DNA of 64,000 nucleotides, taken from the NCBI RefSeq assembly GCF_965638725.1, contig NC_134970.1:687001-751000 (forward strand), read 5' to 3'. The notes under the pieces were generated by a model. The model was given only the letters and a program-made list of their open reading frames with translations, had not been told where the DNA came from and ran no database searches. Shown in pieces: positions 13,001 to 25,016 of the stretch (its first letter is position 1; the number at the start of each line of letters is the position of its first letter). This DNA comes from Aptenodytes patagonicus (lineage: Eukaryota; Chordata; Aves; Sphenisciformes; Spheniscidae). A program made the translations under genes and the position numbers.

Positions 13001-16000
13001 CCTGCTCCTCCAGCCCGCCAGCCCTGCGGCAGCTGAGAAGCACCCGGTCTTTTGTACAGCACTTTGTGGGTAGAAACAGCTCCCTCCAGCTGAACAAAGC
13101 CAGAGGAACCGCTCTGGTGCCGCGGAATTTTTAGCAAGCCGTGGGAAGCGCCAGTCGCTTTGCAAAGGTGTGACTGTTCACAGAGCGAAGTGTAACTGGA
13201 GGTCATCAGCAGATCAAGATCCACCCTGAAAATGGAATATCGGCTCTCGGAGGACCAGTGTCCTCTCCCCGTATGTTCTGTTCCTGGCCAGCATCCCCCA
13301 CTCCGCTCCTCCGCCTCCAGCTCCTGGGACCAGTTACTCTGGCAGGCCATTAACCAGCACTAACCAGCGCTGCTTTTGGGCAGGGGCAAACTTCAGCATG
13401 GTCATGACCCTCTGACCGCAATGGCCAGAGCCATGGGCACGTGGACGAAGGATACCTGTGCCTGGCTCAAAAATCGCTGAGGGGCCTGTTGCCGCCTTCG
13501 TCACACCTGCACCTTTGCTCACAGACATGTGCACATGCATGCGCGCTGCTCCTGGCATCGTTGCCCCTCCTCTGCAGCCGGGAGCCGGAACATGCTGTAA
13601 ACACAGATAAATATTTAATATTCAGAGAGAGAGTTTTTGCAGTGACCTAGATTTCTTTCCCCCAGACACCCCGCTGGGCCCAAGGGGGTTGCGTGGAGCA
13701 GGAGCACGGCCACTGACATGCACGACCCCCCTGGTGCTCATAGCAGCCCCCAGCCCAAATAAGCCAGGACAGCACATTTTCCCTGCCTGGTGTCCAGTCC
13801 TCTCAGGGCTCCTGTTTGAGCTGACGTGGACACACGTCTGCGGGTGCCACACTACCAATCTGCACTGGGAGTGAGCACAGAGGCGGGAGCCGCCTGTCCT
13901 GCTCCCCGCCCGAGGCACAGGAGGAGCAGCAGGGATGGTCTGGGCAGGATCAGCCCCTTTCCCGTGGCAGGCAGCTCCTCAGGAGAGGTGCCCACCAGGA
14001 GCATCCTGGTCTCTGTGCCCGCCTTGCCCCGGCAGTCCTTGGCTCTTCTCCCCGCCTGCTCAGGCCAGGGGCAGGCTGACCTCCCTGGGAGCACCCGCCG
14101 GCACTGCAGCACCGGCAGGGCCAAGAGTGCTGCTCTCCTGCTCCGGCATGCAGCAGTCGCGTCCTCCAAAGGCAGCGCTGCCTTATCAATAATAAAAGGC
14201 AATTTCCCCAGACAGAGCCGGGAGATTACGCAGCCCTTTGTGCTCCTCATCTGCTGCTGACAGGATGGGAAGAACTTTAATAAGATGCGATTTGACAGTA
14301 ACACAAAACAACAGCAGCATTAAGGGAAGAATAATGGCAAAGGCAGCTGTCAAAAACCTCATGTTCTCTAGCCAGGAGAAAGAAATCAAAGCTGTCAGGC
14401 CCCAGCAGAGGAGCGAAGGGCAGCTGAAAGGGAGGGCAGGACCGCAGTGGGCAGCCAGGTACCACTGCCCGTGGGGGGACCCAGCCACTGCGGGAGCTCA
14501 GCTTTGGGCTGGGGCAGGAGGAACCGGGGCCAGGGGGACAGGGAGGATGAGAGGACCCACCATGGCACCAACCTGGCAGAGACCCCAACATCACCACAGC
14601 CAGCTCAGCAACGTGCCGTCTCCATGGCTGTGGAGCCCAGGGGAGGGAGAAGCACCATCGTGCACCAGGCACGGGGCAGGCAAGTAGCGCTGCACGTCCA
14701 TCATGGAAGGAGCAGGACACGGCACTGTGTGCCCGCCGGTCTGCCCTGCACACGGAGGAGCTGTGCACCACAGCCCCGCATGCCGTGGCTGCTGCAGAGG
14801 ATGGACCTGTTGCCCAGGCTGGCTGCAGAGGCGGATGGAGATGGGCCAGATGCTTTTGCGTCAGTCTCTATGAGAATGTGCCAGAGGACATCTGATGGCT
14901 TTGAAAGACAGAGAAACGAAAGGTATCCAGAGGAGTTGGGCTCCATGAGGTCGTGCCAGCTCAACGACCCGAGGTCTGGGGCCCAGGAGCTCACAGCAAG
15001 GATTCAGGCACAGGGCAGTGGTCCCGGGGGCACCCGCAGCAGAGCGGGGACTGCCAACCCCGTGGGGGCGGCACTGCTGACACCAGGGGAAGAGGGGACA
15101 CGCCTCAGCAGGCAGTGCCAGCGGCCCCTGGACCTTGGCGTGGCCGCAAGAGCCGAGTGGGATGCAGCAGTGATTCCCGGCAGCTGGTGGGCAGTTTCCA
15201 AAGCCCCCTCTCCCCCCAGGCTGTAGCTGGGGCAGATGCGTCACTGCTAATAACGCCGCAGTGCTGCACAGCTCAAGCCAATGAGACCTGCCAAGGTTAG
15301 GCTGGCAGGACAATCTTCCCTTTAACGAGGTCACTGGATTTATGGATGCTTGCATGTCCCCCACACTTAGTTTGAGCCCATGCTCAGTAATTCAATTTTG
15401 CTCACAAAAGTTCAAATCCCATTAACGCCGCTGCTAGGGAGAAACCTGCCCAGCACAGCCAAAGCTCCCAGCTCCTCACCAGGGAGGAGCCGAGCAGCAC
15501 CGCTGCTGTGTGAATGCCAGCGTGCGGGCATCAACAGCACAGAGCGCAGCATGGCTCGGGCCAGACAAGATCTCATTAAGAGTCTACTGTGCCTCGGTAC
15601 TTATAATTAAAAAATGACGGTGAGAAAGAGAGAGGCCCCAGTGAAGACCAGATCCCCTTTTGAATATGGGCTGCGTTTTATGAACCGCATTAATACAAGA
15701 AATACGACTCTGAGCCCCTGGATAAGGGCCTGCCCGTGAAGAGGCAGTGCTGCCAGAATGTTTCCATGCACTATTGGCCTCTGCTGAGTGAATGATTCCC
15801 AGCGACTGGCTTCTGCGCTAGAAATGCTTTCACCCCATCCCCTCGCAAGGACCCTCTCCTCCAGACAGGGCATCCCTAAGCCTTGCTAAGGACCTCAGGA
15901 GAGTCAGCATTGTCCAGGTGGCCCCGCAGCGGTTGGGATGAGGGTCAGACCTGCAGCGGGACTGTGGTCTGTGTGCTGTCTGCTGCGGTGTGCAGGGGGC

Positions 16001-16512
16001 TGCAGGCTGACAGCTTGGTGCAAGGCTCTGGGGGGATGCTGTGTGAAGCCCATAATACCCAACACCTCCTCACCAGGAAAGGCATCATGAAGCCATGCAG
16101 GAACAACACATCCCGCTGTCCGAGGTCCCCCACCCGTCCCTGCTGTGCTGATGCCCGCAAGATGCACCGTGCAAACAACCATGCAAAAACCTATCCCCTC
16201 CGGAGCCAGGCCCCTGCAGAGACAACACTGCTCTGCAGGACAGACGCAGGCTCGCAGGCTGGATGCTCCTGCTTCTTGCGGCTGCAGGCACGCAGTTTAG
16301 CATAAGTCACTGCAGGGCCATGACACCCGTTACACAACCTGCTCATTAATATTGCAGCAGCAGGCAAGGTAAGGCTTTGGGCAGCCAGACTGGCCGGGCG
16401 GGTGCTGCGTTTGGGGAGCAGCAGAGGGAAAACCTCTCCATAAAATCACTGGCGCAGCCCCAGCCCGAGCACCGCAAGGGAACCGCAGACCTTTGCGGCT
16501 GATGCTGCTCCC

Positions 16513-16536
16513 TGTAGGTAATGATAATTACCTACA
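16513..16536. promoter_or_regulatory. Perfect inverted repeat of TAAT/ATTA sites
   Basis: TGTAGGTAAT, spacer GATA, then ATTACCTACA: 10-bp perfect arms with a 4-bp spacer. Each arm ends in a homeodomain core, placing two cores in opposed orientation. It lies at the edge of an AT-rich block that continues to about 17480. Confidence 0.6.
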
Positions 16537-16819
16537 TAACATAGGGAGGAAAAACACCAGGTAGAAAAGTGACGTCCCACTTAAAAGGACACCGAGAGGA
16601 GAGCCCCTCACCATCAGAAGCACCTTCCCGAGGACGGACAGCCCAGACAGGGACGCCGGCGCTCTGGTCAGCAGAGCTCATCACATCATGTGGCAGTAGA
16701 GGATCCGCCGAACACTTCTCCCGCTCCAGATCGGTCATGTCGGAGCATCCGAGGGCAGAGAGGGCAGGCACAGCCCACGCCTGCCTGTGCTGCCCAGACC
16801 CCTACAGCTGCTGCCAGTC

Positions 16820-17480
16820 CAAAAGCCAGTCAATAAAAATCAGTGAAGGGTTTGATAATGTGTATGCCTGGAAAGACAAACAAACAGGGCTTAATAAAAC
16901 CTTTATTTTAAAAATATGTTTTTTAATTTAAATGCAAATTGGGTGCTGTGTTATCTGTAGGTCACTTGCACTGACACACTGCTTAATTAGCAGGGATGAG
17001 CCTCAGGAAGCAAAGGCAGCTAATGGCTGGCCCTTTCCCGTGCATTTGTTTTAGGTTAATTAAAATTTTTTAGAAAGGGATCCGTCCTGCTCTGCAGAAC
17101 AGCTCCTCACTCTGTTCAGCCAGTCCTTTCCTAAGCCAAGCACACGGCCAGGATGCTCTCAGCAGGCTATTAGCTGTTAATCGAGTAGGGCACATTTATT
17201 TCTGCACCCTGAAATCCCCTTTGGCAAGTCACAAATCACAGCCCACCCTTCGATAGATGCGCCTGCAACATCCAGCGTCAGGCAAAACGGTATCAACAAT
17301 AAATCTGAGCAAGGACGTGGGAGATTTTTCTAAATGCTGGGGTGAATTACATATATAAGTCTTCAGAAGAGACATTAAACCTAATGTGAAATTGAACCTT
17401 CAAAGTGATGAGCGGAGCAGTTATCCCCTGTGTTACACGCAAGTTATGCGCAAGAGGATCTAATTTAGAGAAAATCTGCC
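16820..17480. promoter_or_regulatory. AT-rich block with octamer and homeodomain palindromes
   Basis: Includes an octamer ATGCAAAT (16932-16939), the near-palindrome TGCTTAATTAGCA (16980-16992) and TTAATTAA (17056-17063). Motif density is well above that of the neighbouring GC-rich DNA. Enhancer-like by content; no direct proof. Confidence 0.35.
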
Positions 17481-18084
17481 TTTGCCAAGAGAGATGAGCT
17501 GGAATCGAGAGCCGTGATACTGTGCCCTCCCAGACGTGCATCACAGCTCTGGGGACGGAACTTTAACCCTTCCCTTGGCCCAGCTCTGCCTTGTGCCACT
17601 GCCACCCACTGCACATGGAACCCCCCCCCAGCCCAGGCACGGAACGGGGCCCCGCCGGCAGCAAAAAGCTGCTGGTTGCTGAACCGCACCTCCCACAACT
17701 CGGCTGCCAGGACTTGTGCTTACACAGGGGAAGACATCCCCAGAGCGGCCCAAGCAGTGAGGCCGGGCGGTGAGAGTGGTGGTGGGGGACGGCGCCAGCT
17801 CAGTGGCCGCAGCGCTGCTCACATGCGCTGAACAGGAGCAGCCCCTGGCCCGGCGCAGCGCCAGGATCCCGCTCGGGGACATGGCTTGGTCCCGAGGGGG
17901 TGGGAAGGCTCTCCCACCCCGGCTCTGCCAGGGACAGGCTGTGGCGTGCTTCCCCTCTGCAGGATGAAGCAGCTGTCAGCTTGCAAGATAAACCCTGATA
18001 TGAAACATTACCAGCAGAAAGTGGAAGCAGAGCAGGAGCAACCCTGCGGCAGCAGCGGCTGCCCCCAGCACACAGCCAAGTGCA

Positions 18085-18290
18085 GCAGCCATCAGGGCCT
18101 GTCAATAAACGCTCACAGTTTAATCAGCATATGTCCCTCCACAAAGCAAATCGATAGCATCTCATTGGGAGAAAATGAGATAAACAGTAGCCTTAATAGC
18201 GCTCCATTTCCCTGCAAATAGGAACCCCAATCGAGGCCTGCCTCCCAGGTGCAGGAAGAAAAGGCCCTTGATTAAAGGACAGGCTCCGAG
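18085..18290. promoter_or_regulatory. AT-rich candidate regulatory block
   Basis: Contains TCAATAAACGCTCACAG, TTTAATCAGCATATG and AATCGATAGC words between GC-rich stretches. No repeat or exon is recognised. Confidence 0.25.
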
Positions 18291-21200
18291 GTTGCCCCAT
18301 TCTCTGCCATGCTGCATTTCGTCCCGTTTCCCATCCTGACCGGCTCAGCACAGCGAGAACGAGCAGACCCAGAAACAGCCAGGTCAGGCACGGGAAGGGA
18401 AACCAGGCAGCAGTCCCGGCAGGTGGTGGGAACCCAGGGCTGACTCCCACCTCAGTCCTGGCCCTGCCTGGCACATGCTGGGTCTCCAGGGGGCTCTTCC
18501 CCTCCTCCCTCTGCATCCATGACCTGGAGGGTACAAGCTCACCTGCCCTCCTAAAGCATGTTGGAAACCTCATCTCCAACATGCAGGCAGACGCACAATG
18601 GGAGCCAACAACCACCTTTGCTCACCTGATGATGGGATCCACAGGCAAGCAGTCATGGCGTGTTTGTGTGCTCGGTGCCACCCGCCCTGGCAGACACCCG
18701 TGCACAGTCCATGCTGTCGGGACCAGCCAGCGCGCTCCCACGCTGCCAACGTCTGACTGCAGGCAGCTGCCTGCTTTCCAGGGTGAGGTAACCTGGCTCC
18801 CTGCCGCTGGTTCTCCCAGTTAGCTACTTCAGGGCAAAAGCCATAAAAATTAGGATTTAGAGTTTATTTGTTCCCTATACTCTTGTCTGCCTATGAATGC
18901 CTAGTTTCATTCTGAAAAAGGATCCTGTATCTCTTCCAGCTTCCTATGTGTGCGGAGCAGCAGCTCAGAGCCTGGGGAGGGCTCCTGGCGCAGGCGAGAG
19001 TTGCAGCTGCCTTGGCACTGGAGCCTGCCCTGCCAAAGCCCTGCTGAAGCTGGGGCTCCCACAGACCAAAGGATTTATGGATCTCTTTCCATCTCAGTTA
19101 CTTGCTTATTCTCTTGTTAAGCACATGCCCTGAAGGACTTGAAACGCTGGGGTCAATTTGGCAGAAGGCAAAGCTGTCACCCCATGAGGAGAGGAGGCAA
19201 CCTTTCCAAGCAGGAGCCTGGAAGGACCTAGGGATGGAGGGGGCTGCTCCCAGCAGGGGAGCATGTCATCAGGTCTGTGGCAGCTTGGAGGGCACAGCCC
19301 TCTGCCCACCTCCCTGGGACGTGCACCCCTTCTGCCCACGCTGCATCACCGCACTGCACAGCACAGCCACGCTGGGTCACCAAAGCTGTCACACCGACAT
19401 GCCCATCAGCTTCGTTGCTCCACAGTGCCCAGGCTCCCGTGCTGCATACGGGGACATGCATGGGGCAGACACTCACGGCACCAACCAGCATCGTCACTCC
19501 CGAGCCTGGAAACGCATGTGAAGGGGCCACAAACTCCTGCGGGAGGGGAGGAGGAGAGGAGAATCTGGCAGACAGGAGGGAAGGTGGTTTAATGAAGTAT
19601 CCAGTATTTTAAACCACTGAAGGATTAAAACAAGGAAGGGATAGGACCTTCCATGAAAACTCAGTCGTTAGCGAAGCCCAAGGGTAGATGCAATTGTTTT
19701 CTGTGTTTCCCTCTCTTTGATGACCCAGTTTTTTAATCTCATCAGCACCAGGCTTCAGTGTTAATTTTTAAATATGCTTGGGTAACTGAGAACATTAACT
19801 ATTCATGATCTTATCTTCAATAGCTGTTGGTTCTCTGACACTGTGCCAGGGTTGAGATGTACGTAATGAACCAGGGAGAGCTGAACTTACCAGGGAAGGC
19901 AATAGGTGGTTTTTCCTGAGCATCTTGTTGAAATGATCACAGGATGGGGTGGGGTTTCACAACACTCGTGCTCCTGGATAAATCGAGGCTTGTGGGGCAG
20001 GCTCATATCATTGAGGCCATCCCCCTGCAATTGCGGTGGCTTGAAAATAACATCAGAGCACGCAAAAAGCTGGTATCTGGGGAATGCTGCGGACACTCTG
20101 TGAATGCTTCAGGTCCGGTCCCTTAGGAAACTCCAGTGCAGTTTATGAATGTGAGGGGAGCCTCCTGAGCTGGCTGGAGGTGGCAGGCAGCGCTGCTGTC
20201 CCCTGCCCAGCCAGGTACAGCCCAAGGCCAGGTGTCAGCAGTGGAGGAATCCCTGGTTATCAGGCACATGAGCTGATGAATACAAAAGTTAAGAGCCTAC
20301 ATGCAGAGAAAGGGCAGCCCTTTAACTCTTGCTATGAAGGGAGACAACAGAAGTAATGACGTTTGCTTACAGCCTGGCTTTGCTTTGTGGACCTTTCAGC
20401 ATAGGTCCCACGGACACGACACGCTCCCCTGCATGTGGGAGTAGACACAGGCCACGAGGAATCAAGGAGCGCTGCCAAACGCATCGCACGTTGCCACGGA
20501 AAACCGGGCAGGGACCCAAGGCGAGGCTGCCAGCGGCTGCCCCGGCCTCTGCCGCAGAGCCTGCTTCTACAGCTGCCAGCAAGGCAGGAGCCTCTGCGCG
20601 GGCTGGCTGGCGCTCCCAGGAGCTGCATCTGGGGATGCTCTCTGCCAAACTGGCCCCCCCCGGGGCAGCCCCTGGCTGCTACGGCCAGGAGAGAAAAGCC
20701 CTGCACTGGAGGCTGTCATGTGCTGTGCTTCAGCAGCAGTGTGCCAAGCCGGGTGACTAACTCTCGCATGTCAGGCTGCGCATACACCCAGCTCTCGTGA
20801 ACCATGCTTTCCTTGGGTGCAAACTTCACTTGTCAGCAAGAACAGAGGATGAGGCAGCTACAGGAGCTCGGGTTAACTTGGGAAAAGCTACACGGTGCCG
20901 AGAGCTGTGAACAGGTAAAACAGTGAAGCATACAAAACGGAGCACAGGAGAGCAAAGGTGATTAATTATCAGAACATGAACCAGCGCAAGAATACAGTGA
21001 TAGAAACAGAGTAAGTTATTCAAAGGAATAAAAAACTTACACTGGCTTTTAGGAGGGATGGTGGCTGGTACGGTGGGATGCGTGCACCTCTCCCCTCCTG
21101 CAGCAGGTACGTAGGGGCATGCTCTCACCAACTCATTTATGCTGACAGTCTGTTGCCAGAAAGAAAATCTCTTTGGTACTTCAAAGGATCCGAATTGCAG

Positions 21201-21326
21201 GAGGACAGCATTGGGAGCAGTGATCTGTGAGTCTCCTGGCCCAGAGTCAACAGCACCGTTGGAGAATTACCCGCACATTTTCAGAAGAGGATACAGGGTG
21301 TTTCCTACTGGAAAACTGAAATAAGA

Positions 21327-21440
21327 GTCACAGAATCAGAGAATGGGTGAGGCTGGAAGGGACCTCTGGAGGTCACCTTGTCCAACCCTCTGCTCAAGCA
21401 GGGGCACCTGGAGCCAGCTGCCCAGGAACATGTCCAGACA
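21327..21440 (-). mobile_element. CR1 LINE 3'-end fragment just beyond the LRIG2 3' end
   Basis: Plus strand carries CACAGAATCAGAGAATGGGT, then GGCTGGAAGGGACCTCTGGA and TTGTCCAACCCTCTGCTCAA, the reverse complement of a CR1 3' terminus. Only about 114 bp remain. A different CR1 subfamily from the intron 1 copy, judging by CTCTGGAGGTCA in place of CTACAATGATCA. Confidence 0.88.
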
Positions 21441-21534
21441 GCAAAGTTTACTGTATTTTTTTCCCCTATGAAAATTAAATATCACAGAAGAAAAATGAAT
21501 TATTTAATCTGCAAACTAACAAAGTTACACTGGA

Positions 21535-24500
21535 CGCTCAATGTATATAGCATTTTATTGAATGAAGGTATATTACAATAGACAAACATATATTACACAT
21601 GCTGTACAAAATATACATTCTTATGTGAAAAAATATAAATAGACACTAGGAAATAGCAACAGGGAACAAGAGCAGCTTTGCTCACGCTGTCTTATGAACC
21701 CCCAGTTCCTGTACTGTTAGTACTTTGGCATTGATTGAAGAAACTGTTTGTGTTTACTGAAAACAGAACAGCCACTCTGTCCTATCCGCACCTCCTGGAG
21801 GAAAGGGGAAAGAAAAGATGCAATTTTTTCTGTGAGTCTGCCTAGGAAGTTTTTCCACAATGCTAAGTACAGCAAGGTGTTCACCTACTTACAAGCTTCA
21901 GCTATTTACGACCAGCTTATAGACTTTAAAGAGATACCATTGCTCATGGAAGGATGCAAATGTCCTAATTCATAATGGCAGCTTTTATAGGCCAGTATCT
22001 CACAGAAATGAGTGCAGCTTTAGCTCCTAAATGGCTTCAAGAGCTAGCACTTCAGTTTGTTCTGGTGCAGACAGCATTAATTTTAAGGCCTTGGTCTTGG
22101 CCAAGCACATCTTACCTACCTAAAGGGAATTCAATCACACTAAGGAGTTGTGCCCAAAGTACACCTAAGGTCTGGACATCAACAGCTGTACTGTGACAGA
22201 GCTGTATTAGCTCAACTCCACAAAAGAGAGGGATGAAAGAAAAAGTAACAAGCATTTGCCAAATGGTGATGGGAGACAGAGCAGCAGTAGGGGTGCTGTT
22301 TTCCCGCTAGTGGGAAATCATGGCTCTGCACATGCCAAGAAGCATTCTGCCGCAGCAGCCTGTGTGAATATCTGGAGAAAGGAGCAAGCAGCCCAAAAGG
22401 ATCGGACTTTGCTGCTGCTGTAGTTTCACGACCTGACCTTTCTCATCTGGATTTAAACTGACAGTACTGGGTTCCTGCAACAGAGATAACTTTGGATTGA
22501 AAATAAGCATCATGTCTTAAGTGCTGTCTGGAAAGGTAAAGCATGGAGGAAATAAAAACAGAAAGGAATGAACTTAAGATTCTTCTTTCAGCATGTATGT
22601 CATTAAAACATTTCAGATGTCAGAGCCCAAAGAGAGTTCAACACACCTGTGTTTCTCCCTACTTTATCTAAAGGTCAAGGACAATTGGATCCTCTTTCTA
22701 CTAAAGCTGCTGGCTATCAAAGCAACCAGAGTCGCTTTGAGAGTATGGTAAGAGCCCTTGATAATATTTGCTCATTGGCATAGATCTGGCTATTATTCAT
22801 GCCCCAAGAGCTGTGAGAAAATAATCATTATTCCCAGTGTTTCCTCACTCATTTACTCAAATAATCCACAGTCTCAAAAGTTTCAGCTGTGATTCTGCAT
22901 GACTGCATCTGATACTTCAGTCACACACCCTTCTATCTAGGAATGGATCAACGGGAAGTCTTACATACCTCTTTTGGGCTGGTCCAAAAAGGTTCTTCTG
23001 TCTTTATAAAAATACACCATGCAGCTGTTTTCATCTTAGTACATACCCTACAACTTGAAAAAATGCAACAATGACTAGGAAGAAAGCCCCTTGCTCTTCA
23101 GGCATGAGTATACTGCATAATGTTGAAGGGCTCTAGCGCTGAGCACAACATACTTGCCGAAAACCCATCACTGATGAGTCTTTAACCCCTGCTACACAAA
23201 GGTGCGTTTCCCCAGAAGAAAGAACTTTTCAGGAAGTCTTTATAATGTTCTTCCTCCTAATTTTGTCAGGCACATTCTACTGTAACTAATGAAGTTTGCG
23301 TTTCCTCTGTCTCAGCAAGTACTGGATTTTCAATATTGAGTGGTTCCCTGCATATTGTTTCATTTCTCACCTGTCAAATATTTAAACATTTTGGCCATGC
23401 TGAGGTCTAGGGAACTATTAGAGAGTTCAATAGAGCAACAATTTTGCCTCATATTTTACGGCAGAAAAGGACACAAGTGTTTTAAACTACATATGCGTCT
23501 TGGCTGTGCAGAGGAAACAGAAAATCCACAGTATAGTTCACAGAGTATTTATCAAATGATCTCCCAATTTATCCGATGCTTTTCATCACAACATTCTTTT
23601 TAAAAGTTCACTTAACTGTCAGTTAGGAAAAATACACGGAGACCTCTCTGCAACATACACAATACAAAGGCTTTTTTTAAAGATAAAACCTTAGATAAAC
23701 TTCTGAAACAAACCACTCAAAACTCCCATCTTATAGCTATTTTACCAGACGACCAGGCAACATTTTGTGTACTGTTCTTTTTGTTTGCTATTTACAAGAA
23801 CTTCTGGGAAGCTGGATACTACAGCCTGGAATACAGGTTAACACTGCTCGTTAATGCAGGGTCTGTTGCGCTTTATGCTCTACTGGACAAGATGGGTGCC
23901 TAATACAGAGATTTAAGGACTGTCTCAACACTTAAATGGGTCAAACTTGGAATTCTGCTAATGTCACGAATGGATCAGCTTGCAGTCAGGTCAGCCAGGC
24001 TTAATGCATATAGAGTTGTATGTAACAATGAAATTCATCAATATCACAGTTTCACCACATACCTATAGTAAATTCATTTCTTTCCAAAATGAAGACAGCT
24101 CTATCCCCTCAGAAACAAACTTTCAGTCTCACCAAAAAAACCCCCGAAAACATATGGCTTGATATGCAGCTGTCAAGACTAACAGTATGATACATACTTT
24201 GGCATAATAAAAAATATATTTACATTACAGCCAACACATTTATATGCTTAGTGTATACAAAATATTTATAAATGCAAATTTTTTTACAACTAGAGTCCAT
24301 TATTCATAGGAGAAAACAAGACCCAAAGTTAGACTGGTAACAGACGCCTGCCAACAGTCTAAGGAACAAAAAGCTGGCCAAGAGATTTATGCTTACAATT
24401 ACTGGGGAATTCCATGAGGAGGCCCTGAACATTTGTTTTCAAGCAGACAAGGCAGTATGAAATAGCTATGCATTCTTGAGAGATTTTCAAAGCATGCACC

Positions 24501-24786
24501 AACACAAAGGCTGCTTCCAACATCAGAGAATCCGTGTTTTAATGCTATTCTTGTGGATATCACTAATCATCCATGTGTTCTGTTGCACATTCCCATTTTC
24601 CAATACACAGAAATCCAAGGAAAAAGGGCATGTGCCACCTCCTCCTAGGGAGTCTGACTGTGTTTAGTCAGCCTGTAATTGTAGACACACGTACACAAGC
24701 ATCTTTGGCCTTGGGGTTAGTCCTGAGGTAGTAAATACAAAAAGTCAGTTGATATGGATTTGCTTTCAAGACTTCATTTTAGTGTC
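21535..24786 (-). other. LRIG2: Probable LRIG2 3' untranslated region
   Basis: About 3.25 kb downstream of the TAA, uniformly AT-rich, with no recognisable protein-coding segment on either strand and no recognisable interspersed repeat. The composition matches the gene body rather than the GC-rich flank that begins near 21.3 kb. Several T/A-rich runs (for example 24200-24300) are typical of long vertebrate 3' UTRs. The extent is inferred from the poly(A) signal candidates near 21.5 kb. Confidence 0.55.
21554..21559 (-). terminator. Candidate LRIG2 polyadenylation signal AATAAA
   Basis: TTTATT on the plus strand reads AATAAA on the gene strand. An ATTAAA variant lies 46 bases further downstream (21503-21508). 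Between them the gene strand becomes G/T-richer (near 21509-21540), as expected of a downstream element. Earlier in-UTR signals could also be used. Confidence 0.4.
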
Positions 24787-25016
24787 TTACGTGGTTTCAC
24801 TGTAGTCATGAATGTTCCGCGTCCTATTAAAATCAAAGTTATGTTCACGTAACCTGTGGCAAGGTCTGGGTGAAGCAGCTTGTTCCCGGTCACTGTCAAT
24901 AATGCCCTCGCTTCGAAGAGGTCGTGGGGTCTCACGGGCTGACTGCTGATGCAGAAAGTGTGAGTGAGAGCGCGCTAGGTCTTTGTTTACTCCCCATAAA
25001 GGAATCTGAAAGGGTT
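24787..25016 (-). CDS. LRIG2: LRIG2 coding exon 18 (C-terminus and stop)
   Basis: 230 nt, residues 987-1062 plus TAA at 24789-24787. Begins [13 protein letters not shown], contains [20 protein letters not shown] and ends HDYSETT. The HRL..H.FDF.RTRNI pattern aligns with the human LRIG2 C-terminus and so fixes both frame and stop. Acceptor cctcag at 25022-25017. No longer ORF segment covers this exon because it lacks an internal Met near its start. Confidence 0.93.

Larger units (their letters stand above)
1..21326. other. Left intergenic flank, no gene recognised
   Basis: About 21 kb without a recognisable coding exon. Open frames of up to about 260 codons occur on both strands, but they are low-complexity, Pro/Ala/Gly/Arg/Ser-rich, lack homologues I recognise and overlap each other in several frames, as random GC-rich DNA does. 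The texture is alternating GC-rich stretches and AT-rich blocks of 0.2-0.9 kb. In mammals MAGI3 follows LRIG2 on this side; no MAGI3 exon is visible. Confidence 0.6.

Noticed and set aside
14447..15226. 259-codon plus-strand open frame
   Set aside because: No recognised domain, composition of random GC-rich DNA, no splice or promoter context.
15400..15420. GTTCAAATCCC word resembling a tRNA B box
   Set aside because: No matching A box or acceptor stem at the right distance.
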